Positions 47,040 through 57,010 of a stretch of 64,000 nt of DNA are shown piece by piece. A model generated the notes under the pieces. That model had not been told where the DNA came from, did not search any database, and saw only the letters and a list, made by a program, of their open reading frames with translations. The DNA is from Sindora glabra (lineage: Eukaryota; Streptophyta; Magnoliopsida; Fabales; Fabaceae): assembly GCA_020226215.1 (NCBI GenBank), contig CM035233.1, positions 36,230,027 to 36,294,026 on the forward strand, given 5' to 3'. Every line of letters begins with the position of its first letter. The stretch's first letter is position 1. A program made the position numbers and the translations under genes.

Positions 47040-49814
47040 ATGAAGAAAAATTTAATTACTTTTGTATATTCAAATGGTACAATGATTGAGGGATCAATGG
47101 GGGTAATGTATGATGGACCTCCCCCAAATGCATTGAAATTGAGAGGATGCAACACTATGACAGTTTTGCGAGAGAAAATTCATGCTCGACTAAAATTTCC
47201 CCAAGATCAAGCTGTTGGGAGAATTATTTATAGGTTTCCACAGCATCAAACAGAGGCTCAATATATGGCATACGAACTGGACGATGATGAAGACTTGGCA
47301 TGTGCCATAGCAAGTTACGAACAACATCCGACGATGACAGCAATGGAATTGTACGTGGAGGTGATCACATCCGAACTGCACGCTACTAACCTTGATTCAC
47401 AAGAAAGAGTCCCAATAATTAGACCACCCGTAGATCCAATGGCTCATGTCAGTACTAGTTGTTCGATGGTGCGGGAAGGCTTTCCTTACACGGGTGGAAT
47501 TGAGTTCCACATTTCTGATAGTTATACTCCTGCATTGGACTCATCTATTGTAGGTGTTTTCCTAAGAAATGTATCACATACCATGATGGGTTCAACAAGT
47601 GTCTTATCGATCGTAGAGGAAGAATCCAATGATCCTATAATCATGGATGCCCACCTTGAGTCTGGTTTTGAAGATGATGAGGTGTTTTGCAGTAGCGGTG
47701 ATGATTGTGACATTGATGATAAAGAACGTGCAACTACACATGATGACAATATTGCAGCTCGATGTGTGAGGAGTGACAATGCTGCACAGACATCATGTGG
47801 TGTCCCTCAAGCTGCTGTCTTCTCTTACATTGATTGAGATGCCATAAGGAATGCTAATGAATTTTCAAAAATAATGAAATCGAGCTATGACTACGGCATG
47901 GAGGACTTACATATTAGATAAGAGTTTGATTGCAAGGAGGCATTGATTGCTGCAACCAAGCAGTACCACATCAGAAGGCACCATAATTATTACGTGGAGG
48001 AATCAGATACTAGAAGATTGAGTGTGAAGTGTGATAATTATGGGGATGATTGCAAATTCCACCTTAGAGTGACCAATCTGAAAAATTCTAACACTTGGAC
48101 AATAATTAGATTTTCAGTGCCTTACACATGTGTTAATGCTAATTTAACACAAGATCATAAGTCTATTGACTCCGAGTATATCAGTTCCTTGATACTGGAG
48201 ATGATTAAAGTGAAGCAAGATGTTCCAATTTCGCTTATATAAGAGAGGGTGGAAGGCATGTATGGGTATAAGATTTCGTACAGAAAAGCATAGAAGGTAA
48301 AACAGAAGGCAATTGTCAAGGTGTATGAAGATTAGGATAAATTATATGAAGTGCTCCCTAAATGGTTGGACATTTTAGGCTATTAAGACCAAGTTCTATT
48401 CAAGTTGGAGTCAGAAGAATTCGTCACAGTTTACAATCGTATTGATCCATAAAAACATGTTTTCAACCAAGTTTTCTGGGCTTTCAAGCCATGTATTGCC
48501 GCATTTCCCTACTGCAAGCAATTCATACAAGTTGATGGAATATTTCTGTATGGCAAGTACAGAGGTGTACTACTAATTGCTGTGACCCAGGACGGTAACA
48601 AATGTCCCGTACCTCTTGCCTTTACCATTGTTGAAAAGGAGAACTATGAAAACTCGAGCTAGTTTTTAGCATTATTACAGGTGAATGTTACAAACCAGCA
48701 AAGAATATGCTTGATATTAGATCGACATCGAGCTATAAAAAATGTTGTAACCAACGAAGGTCTAGGATGACAGCCTCCTCATGCTTTTCATCGGTACTAT
48801 ATCAAACATATTGCCAGCAACGTTCGCAAGAAATGCAAGGATGACAATGTCAGGAAAGCTGTCCTTAAGATTGGTACGCCTTATAACACAACTTTTATGT
48901 TAAACCTTTCATCTGTAAATTTTTCTATCTGGTAGTTCAATCTGGTTAAACTATTTGTCTCCTTGTGTTCAGCCTATGAGCCAAATCGAGAAAAGGTCAT
49001 GGAGAGATTGGACAACTTAAGCAAAGTCAATGAGGAGATCTACAAGAAGTTGACCGCTATTCCGATGGACAAGTAGACACTTGCTTATGATGAAGGAAGA
49101 AAATATGGTCATATGATGACTAATATAGGAGAGTGCATTAATGGCCTCTTCAAAGGATTAAGAAAGCTACCAATCATAGGCCTTATTCAACAAACATACT
49201 ATAGATATGTCAAGTACTTTGTGGAAAGGGTATAAGAAGCAAATGCTAAACTACAACAAGGTCAAATATACGCAGTCAGATTCAGACAGGAGCTTGCGAC
49301 TATCCAGTCACATGCTTCTTCTTACCACATTCGTGCGTATAATAGACAAGGAATTAGGTTTGAAGTGGTGGAGGGCCTTGATATGGCCAGGGGATCATGT
49401 GGAAAGGTCGTCCAAGTGCTATTAGACAAAGGCCAGTGTGAATGTGGACGATTCCAAGCATATAGGTATCCTTGCGCTCATATTATTGCTACTTGTGCCT
49501 CAGTCAACATATCGTGGGAACCATATGTCGATCCTGTATACAGACTTGACACCCTACTTAATTGCTACAAATCTGAGTGGTGGTCGATCAGGGAATGGTC
49601 GCAATAGAATAACCTACCACCATTTCCTGTCCTAGTTCCAAATTATGGAAGATTATGTGAAAAGGGACGACCGAAGTCGACACGGATCAGGAATGAGATG
49701 GATTGGCCTCAAGAGAGTGGTATCAAGAAAAAATGCGATCATTGTAAGATGAAAGGTCATAATTGTAGGCGCTACCTACTTCTCCAGGGAGATGAAGGCG
49801 CTTCTTCACATTAA
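47040..49814 (+). pseudogene. MURA-type MULE transposase, 892 codons in frame, 12 stops
   Basis: Cut-and-paste transposase of the MULE family, nuclear. Two exons, 47040-48873 and 48973-49814, joined by a phase-1 intron (G|GTACGC...TTCAG|CC), give 892 codons with no frameshift. Residues 1-110 form a PB1-like N-terminal domain (MKKNLITFVYSNGTMIEGSM). Next comes the MuDR DNA-binding region (EFDCKEALIAATKQYHIRR, about 295; CKFHLRV). The MULE catalytic domain has FIQVDGIFLYGKYRG (about 505) and ICLILDRHRAIKN (about 560), carrying the first two acidic residues. A SWIM finger CECGRFQAYRYPCAHIIA follows (about 770) and a C-terminal CDHCKMKGHNCRRY knuckle (about 870). In-frame stops lie at 47835, 47919, 48240, 48291, 48333, 48384, 48450, 48660, 48768, 49074, 49233 and 49605. 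Each can be derived from a Trp or Gln codon by one transition. The ATG is 14 bases after a splice acceptor and starts the conserved domain. Confidence 0.9.
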
Positions 49815-50082
49815 TTTTGATTTTTACTTTTGCAAAGGTGTTATGAAGTATGTTAACCAATGTCATAAGTGTAATGGTCGGAATGATGTGATTTGTTTAA
49901 TTGTTGTAAAATTGCATGCCATTATAGATATATATGTGACCCCATTACTAGTAATGTTAACAAATTACTTCAATCGTGCAAGTGCTATAAATTCTTTTGT
50001 GGATCTTTGTAGTTAAATTGCACACGTATGTTATATTAGTATGTGTTTAAATTCCAGCCTAATGCAACTTAGTTAATGGCAG
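49815..50082 (+). other. spacer between the two MULE genes
   Basis: 268 bases without recognised coding sequence; an open stretch at 49792-50016 overlaps the transposase end in another frame and has no motif. It may hold the 3' UTR of the first gene and the promoter of the second; no clear TATA box or polyadenylation signal was picked out. Confidence 0.4.
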
Positions 50083-52503
50083 ATGGCATCCACTTCTCGA
50101 CGCGTCAATCCTGGACCATGGGATCCTTCACTTCTGACAGCCCAGGACTCACACATATCCCAGTTGATCTGGGCAGGCCATGTATGCAAATAGTTAGATC
50201 TTAAAGTTGGTTATACTTTTCCATATTGTCAGACGCAATAATTTATTTATTTTTTTTGCAGCCTGACCGTGTGCTGAGGATTCGACGGGCTCATCACTAC
50301 CATCACCAGCAACCACCGGAGTTGATTGTCCCCTTGTTATGAGAGGTAGGTTTTTACGGCCTGGCGATGTGCGAGTTTGTGCCGATTGACTATCAGTTGA
50401 TCAGTGCTTTTGTAGAGCGGTGGAGGCCAGAGACACACACTTTTCACATGCCGCAGGGGGAGACGACTATTACATTGTAGGATGTTGCTTTTCAGTTCGG
50501 CCTACCTATTGACGGGCCCCATTGTGTAGGGATGGGGAGCCCTGATAGAGGAGTATCTGGGATTGCAGTTACCGGTAGACGAGAATGTTATCAGAAGGGG
50601 GCGACTGAGGATGAGTTAGTTGGAGAGGCATTTCACTCATCTTCCAGATGATGCGGATAAGGTGACAGTGCAGAGATTCACCCGGGCCTACATTTTACGT
50701 CTCATTGGTGGGACGTTATTTCCCAACCACTCCGGCACGTATGTCCACCTCATGCACTTACCCTTACTCGGAGACTTCCACGAGGCTGGGATGTATAGTT
50801 GGGGATCTGCCTGCTTGGCCTATCTGTACAGAAAGCTTTGTAAGGCCACTCTCTAGATTATAGGGAGATAGAAAGGTGTTGCCTACTACTGCAGCTTTGG
50901 GCATGGGATAGATTTCCCACTATTATCCTCGCGATTACTGTTTCAGACATACCAGAGGAGGATGCAGGGATTGGCCCCCTAGTCCGCAGGTTAGGAAAAT
51001 TTTCAATTTACACTTGTAATTTAGTTGGCTTCTAAGTTGTTTAACTTAGTTACTGTACTTGGTAGGTGGCACTATCAAAAGATGTTTCAGGATAGTCCGG
51101 CACACAGCCTACCCTATTATAGATACGTGCTGGACCGTCTTTGGCTCGACCAGGTATGAAGGGGATAATGTATATTTTTATTTCATTCCTTTGTCCATTT
51201 CATTGTCGAATTTAAATGATAACATAAATGTATAATTTCAGATCACCTGGATCCTGTACACTGAGGTGGTCACCGCATCACTTCCTCAGTACTATTTTGA
51301 CGGGAGTGACATGTGGACAACAGTGGTACCACTCATACACTTTTAGATTGTCGAATGGCACCAGCCAGATAGGGTTTTGCAGCAGTTTGGACTACGCTAG
51401 CCTATTCCTGAGCCACCAAAGCGGGTGGCGGAGGTCCATTGCCTTCACTTGTTCGGTTGGTATGATGAGGAGTGGTACATCCGGCATTAGCCGTACATTA
51501 TATTGTGGGATATCTACCGAAACTTGTGTACTATTGCCGAGCTGACCATACGGCTAGTCCTAGGCCCACAGTCTGAGTACATGGCATGGTACAGATGGGT
51601 TACTAGGCGATTTATTACACCCGTTGGGGGAGCACTAGACCTTGTGATAATATTGCGTGCTACTTATCTGTGTCTGATTTTCTTCCTGTGCATTAGTATT
51701 GTAACTAACTTTAATGTCAAAAATTTGCACAAATAGATGAGGTGTCCACACTACACGACTTCACTACACCTGAAGGGTAGTCTAGATTCACCTTCAATGC
51801 GCTTAGATCAGCGACGGACTCCATCCTTCATGCCATTCAGGAGGTTGATCATGTGATTATTGACTCACATACAAAGCCAGCTCCTTATGCCCATCATATC
51901 CCAGACCTTACGGAGGGTGACCATGATCAGCCTCATACTCGTCGATGTCGTCGCACTACTCCACGACCTATGTCGCAGGTTGATGTTCTGTCCACTTCGA
52001 CAATGCAACAGATTCCATCATCGACTGCCCAGGACACCATGATGATGATGTCAGATATAACTGCCTCATCTCATATGTACCCTACTGCACCAAATGATCC
52101 TTCATTCTCCACCATGTTCCCAGCTGCACTATATGCTCTGTCATCATCCCAGATGTACCAGTTTACTTCTGGTGTTCCATCCTCATTTCAAGCATTTTCA
52201 CATATACCAAGAGTTTCATTTTCATTCCATGTCTTTCCTTCCGGTGAAGCTGGTCCATTATAGCCATATCGTCCTGCATTTAATCTACATATTCAGGATT
52301 AGGGATCAGCACTTGGTGGCATGATGACAAATGACTCAGTGCTTGCAGATAGAGGTAGAGGTAGAGGCAAAGCGGGAGCTGGAAGTAGAGGAGCCATAAA
52401 CACCGGAGATATGACTTCCGAGCTTGCGTAGAGGGTTAGTAGATATGGCCGCCACATTACCGATCCTAGATGTGAGACTGGACATCACTTATGTAGACAT
52501 TAG
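50083..52503 (+). pseudogene. plant mobile domain (aminotransferase-like) protein of the MULE
   Basis: Encodes a protein of the plant mobile domain type (Pfam 'aminotransferase-like, plant mobile domain'). Exon 1 is 50083-50181 (MASTSRRVNPGPWDPSLL...). Likely introns are 50182-50261, 51000-51065 and 51154-51241, with a last one ending at 51736. Family blocks in order: LISAFVERWRPETHTFHMP with GETTITL*DVAFQFGLPIDG (50397-50520), HLPDDADKVTVQRFTRAYIL and SWGSACLAYLYRKLCKAT (50632-50853), CCLLLQLWAWDRFP (from 50878), IVEWHQPDRVLQQFGLR*PI (from 51347), EYMAWYRWVTRRFITP (from 51577), and an RGRGRG...DPRCETGHHL tail to 52503. Stops at 50340, 50478, 50617, 51344, 51398, 51488, 51778, 52261, 52300 and 52429, and frame changes near 50525 and 50850, disable it. 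Host relatives such as MAIN/MAIL1 act in silencing and development; the role within a transposon is unknown. Confidence 0.8.
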
Positions 52504-53655
52504 CTTTCTTTTTCATGTTTATTGTATATTTACGCACATCTATCTTATTACTTTATTGTCAAACATCAAAATTTAGGATGGTTTTGATTATTACGATATT
52601 TTTATCTTCTTGCATAGGTACTTATATTAATTTTAATTACCAAATCTTCTCACAAATACACAATCAATTGAATTATCATATAACGCATTAAATATATGTA
52701 ATTTTTTCTAATAACAACCTTCTAACTAGAATTTTATTCTCTCCTCTCGTATTTTATTTTCATAACTTTAATTATTATAAATTATTAACTAACATAAATT
52801 AATTACAAATTTTTTACAACAATGTGTGTTTATTTTTTTCTAATGATAAGAATTATTCCATGTTCCACATCTCATTATCAAAATATTTTATCATTGTGAC
52901 TAAATAAAAAAGAATTAATTCATGTTATAATTTTAATTTCATTACAAAATGAAAAGATTATTGTAACAAAATAACCACATTTCTTTTTATTTTTAACTAT
53001 CTTCAACTTCATTATTTCGTATTTATTTTGTTACAAAATAAAAATAATATTATTGACATAAATACAAAGTAGCAAGAATATTATTGGAATAAATATAAGA
53101 TAAAAGGAAATATATTTATTTCGTTATATTTCTTTTCATTTTCAACAATCTTCAATTTCGTAAATAAAGAATATTATTGAATAATTCAATAAATTTGCTT
53201 ATGTGTTATAAAGTTTTAAATAATTACTTGTAATATTATAATTTCGAATGGTGGAAGTGTATAATTTCGAAAAATGATAAATATTAAGTGTCAGTGGATC
53301 AAAATTTAAAAGACATTAATATAAATTGCATAATTATTCTTTATTGATCCTATCTTTTATTTTAATAATAAAATCATTTACTAAATATTTATTATTTTTA
53401 TTAAATATATTATTATCATTAATTACTTTCTTATTTGATTCCTATAATAAATTAATGTATTAAATATCAAAGTGGACTAAAATATTTTTTTATGGTATCA
53501 AATATAATTATGAAATGAGTAATTTATTTTTAAAAATTTATTTTGACTCACAATCACATATTTTTTATTTTTAAAATTTTTATTTTGAAATGTAAAAGCA
53601 CCAAATTCACATATTCTTTATTTTTAAAATCTAAATTTTCAAACGACAGAATAAG
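52504..53655. other. MULE right interior, non-coding
   Basis: AT-rich DNA between the mobile domain gene and the right dyad array. No gene. The open frame at 53543-53755 runs into the dyad array and is a chance frame. Confidence 0.5.
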
Positions 53656-53745
53656 GGCGCCATTCAATTTGGCGCCCTCAAATCACAGCGGAGGCGCCAT
53701 CCGAACTGGCGCCTCCTCCTCGAGGACGCCTTCCGGCCTGGCGCC
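53656..53745. repeat. right array of 21-bp GGCGCC-N9-GGCGCC dyads
   Basis: Modules at 53656-53676, 53693-53713 and 53725-53745; the last has GACGCC as its first half. Spacers are ATTCAATTT, ATCCGAACT and TTCCGGCCT. They have the same fixed 21-base length as in the left array. They lie 92 to 182 bases from the right end of the element, compared with 82 to 290 bases from the left end. Confidence 0.85.
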
Positions 53746-53754
53746 TCCGCCCTA

Positions 53755-53837
53755 AACGTATATTTTGGTAATATGTTTTCAAACAACGGTAAAGCAAAAA
53801 TAGGTTTTCGAAACAACAGCAAATTGATACTTTACCC
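53755..53837 (-). repeat. MULE right terminal inverted repeat
   Basis: The complement begins GGGTAAAGTATCAATT and contains ctttaccgttgtttgaaaac and atattaccaaaata, mirroring 43357-43440. Confidence 0.75.
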
Positions 53838-53846
53838 GATAGATGC
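53838..53846. repeat. MULE target duplication, right (gatagatgc)
   Basis: Eight of nine bases match 43348-43356. Confidence 0.7.
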
Positions 53847-54213
53847 AGACTTAAAAATGAATTTATTTATTTGTTTTATTCATATGAAATATTAAATTAA
53901 ATAAAAATTTATTGCATTTGTTTTGCTTAATTGAACATGTTCAATAACTATTCATACTTTAATGATGTGTTGAGGTATTAGCTAATTCAGCCAATTCAGG
54001 TATACTCTCATACATGACACGGGTACACGATATAGGTTTCGGCTACATGTTGAATAAAATTTTGATTTGTGAAAAGTACATAGGTTAAGTTTCAAATGAT
54101 GCAAGTAAAAATACTATTAGATTTTCTTATATATATATATTTGCGTGTATGTGTGTAAATATTTATACAAATCTTTATAATTTTACAATATTAGAGATAA
54201 TCTTTCATCATTA

Positions 54214-54506
54214 ACAAAATTAAATATGAAACATATTAAGATTTTTTTTATTCAAATGATATTTAATATTTCCTAAAAACTTTATGTCTTTATCTATTTT
54301 CAAGATTTAATCCTTAATTTTTAAATATGTGTATTTAGTAGTTTAATCATTTGTATCATTAATATTAAATATAAAATATGTTCAAAGTTTTTTATTTAAA
54401 TGGCATCTGATATTTTTTAAAATTTTTCTATCTTCATTTGCTTTCAAAATTCAAATCTTGATCTTTGTATATATATACATCTAGTAATTTAATCATTTAT
54501 ATCATT
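54214..54506. repeat. tandem duplication, 146-bp period
   Basis: Two adjacent units ending in tagtagtttaatcatttgtatc (54336) and tagtaatttaatcatttatatc (54482), each with 'aaatgatatttaatatttcctaaaa'-like and 'ttcaaatcttgatctttgtat'-like blocks. A single dispersed copy lies at about 34885-34995. Non-coding. Confidence 0.65.
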
Positions 54507-54957
54507 ACTAAAAAATACCAAACATAAAAAAATAAAATCACACAATGTAGAAGGAAATTGAGTTCTTTTATACCAATTTTATAAAATAAAAATCATGAAA
54601 AAATTCTAAAAAATAACAAAAATAAATCTAATTGGAAAAACATCAATATTTATAGTGCATCAAAAATAAAATTCAAAGTCAATGGTAAATAGTTTTTATT
54701 TAAATATAATACTATATCATCAATAATTATGTTCATTGTATTTTTCTTCTAAATTTTAATATCTTTTAGATTAAAAGGATTCATTCATTATGGAGTATTA
54801 GTTTATAAATGTATTACATTTTGGTTCTTGGAACCAATTCACTATTCATAAGGTTACTTGTTTGTTTGGTAGTTATCACTACTCAACCCAAATCATGAAT
54901 GACATGAAATCTAATTTTTTAATTTCCACCAACCTATTCTATATTTTTATTATTATT

Positions 54958-55022
<65 letters not shown>
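54958..55022. repeat. (TA)n microsatellite
   Basis: About 65 bases of TA dinucleotide repeat. Confidence 0.95.
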
Positions 55023-55027
<5 letters not shown>

Positions 55028-55109
55028 GATCAAATAAGATCATGCTATGTAAATAGAAAAAAGTAATGTCATTCATCAAAAGGAGTTTATATTAAGAAGG
55101 AAGTTAGGC

Positions 55110-57010
55110 CTACTTATAATCTTTCCAAGTTAAAGATAAGTGAACTTGTAATTTATATTTCTATACTCTTGCCTTATAAAGCCAACAATAGCTAATTATA
55201 TCAAAACATCCAATGCTATCACTAGCCAAACCAAAAAGCTTCTAAGAAGGAATAAATTTGGAACTTAGTGAGCAAACATTCAAAACATTCAAATATAAAT
55301 GAAATATAAAAGATAAGAATTGATAGGATCCTTATCAATTGGATTCACTTTCCTTTACTTTTAACAATCAACTCAAACAATATCAATTCAAATATTAGTA
55401 ATCTTTAATTGGATTTAATGAAAATAGAATTGATAGGCCCACCCAATACTAATTCACCTCACAATATTCAAAGGATTATTAATCTATCACATGCTAATAA
55501 CATTTATAAGCAAACAATGTATAAAAATAAATAAATTTTTTTGTAACTCTCAATTATCCTTATTTCTTTACAAATCTAAACATATATTACCAAAGTGTAT
55601 CTTATCCATTCACAAATGGTTATTGAATCCAATCTAATTCATAATTCTCATTAATGCATCTCCATATACATTTCCTCTTTTGTTAGCATATATCAAGCTC
55701 ATTCATCATAACTCAATTCAATTTAGTTCACAATACTTAAGCCAACAGTACCCTTTCTTCTTGCATAATCTCATAACTTAATCATTATCATTTCATTGCT
55801 TTAACAACTATAATATAGCATTTAAGTACTCATTTCATGCCATAACAATCAAAAGGGAACTCATTAATAATGACATAAGAGTCATAGTTGATTATATATT
55901 CAACTATAGGCTTCCTAAAAACATATTATTGGTGTATAGTCAATTATATATGCAATTACTAATCATCTAAAAACTAGACATAGTTAATTATGTAATTGAC
56001 TATAAGCACATAAAAGGCGGGTCATAATTGACTATGAACCTCTAGAAATGAGCTTCAATTAGGGTAATCAACTATATACTTGATTATAGTTATTCAAAAA
56101 GCAAGATTTGTAGCCCCAGTTGACTACAACATTCTACAGGCTAAACCTTCATTTGGTAGTCAATGATAGCTTCCGAAAAGGCAACTTTTAAGCCATAGAT
56201 AGCTACTATATGGGTTTCTATAGATTTCAACATAATAACACATTTCATATGAAAAAGTCTTCAACTAAGCTCATTTATTACATAACTAATCCACCCCAAA
56301 TCATTAACGTACATTTACAACATCTCATTAATATCATTTTCAATATCAAAATCTAACAAAACATCTTATATTAACTCATTTCACATGTATTTTTAAAAAA
56401 AATCTAAAATCTTAACTCAACCAAGCAAATTTCAACCAAATACTTAAATTGAAGTTAGGAGATTCACTTATTTAGTGTGAAAATGGTATTTGGAAGCTAG
56501 AAGTAAAAGTTGTTAGTTCCTAATAATCCAAAATCAACAAATTTAAGGTTAAGGTTTCATTTTTCTTCTTTTGAATCCAATACTTGAATTTCATCCATTT
56601 CAAAATAAAAAATGAACAAATAATTAAGAATTTCATGAAAATAAGTTCTTTTTTGCTTAATTATTGAAGAGTTTGACGAGAGAGTGAGGGAGAGATGTTG
56701 AGGATTTCTTATTTTTTTGGAAAAAAAAATGAAAAGAGAGGAAGAGATTAAAGCTTAAAGGGGAAATATGCAAGGATATTTTTGAAAAAGTATCCTAACT
56801 CTCCTTTGTTCTCATTTACTCACTTCTAAATATTTATAATCCTTAATCATTTTATTTTATCTATTTTTCCACAACTATTCTAGACAATACTCTCATTCCA
56901 TATTCATCCAAATGAACCCACATACTATATTTCCTTATGTATATTTTATTATTTCCTTGAAGATTAATTTAGAAAATACTTTAAATTTTAGGATGGTGTA
57001 AATGTAGCAT
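55110..57010 (-). mobile_element. Ty3/gypsy-type LTR remnant, edges approximate
   Basis: Read on the minus strand from about 57005 it runs TTTACACCATCCTAAAATTT, then a ttataaatatt TATA-like stretch (about 56833), a CT-rich leader (ctctccctcactctctcg near 56690), and repeated short words related to tagtcaattatagt between 56110 and 55890. Near 55270 it has the gctcactaag block often seen near the 3' part of plant gypsy LTRs. The layout matches LTRs that begin TGT-ACACCC. No internal region or target duplication was found, so it is a fragment or solo LTR. Confidence 0.4.

Larger units (their letters stand above)
43357..53837 (+). mobile_element. full-length Mutator-like element (MULE) with transposase and plant mobile domain genes
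   Basis: A 10.48-kb unit bounded by a 9-bp duplication and inverted termini that can be aligned over about 85 bases. Inside both ends lie GGCGCC dyad arrays, then a promoter and 5' leader on the left, a MURA-type transposase gene, a plant mobile domain gene and an AT-rich right flank. Both genes read left to right. The element has all parts of an autonomous MULE, but both genes carry premature stops, so this copy is dead. Association of plant mobile domain genes with MULEs and gypsy elements is known from published work; the termini and dyads are read directly here. Confidence 0.85.
53847..55110. other. intergenic, AT-rich, with tandem and simple repeats
   Basis: No gene. It holds the 146-bp tandem duplication at 54214-54506 and a TA microsatellite at 54958-55022, listed separately. 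Confidence 0.5.

Noticed and set aside
47190..47779. Minus-strand open frames opposite the transposase N-terminus
   Set aside because: They are shadows of the plus-strand coding sequence with no family features.
51228..51545. 105-codon open frame inside the mobile domain gene
   Set aside because: It is in the wrong frame; the conserved residues (IVEWHQPDRVLQQFGLR) are in another frame, interrupted by stops.
53543..53755. 70-codon open frame ending in a Pro/Ala/Ser-rich tail
   Set aside because: The tail is just the translation of the GGCGCC dyad array.
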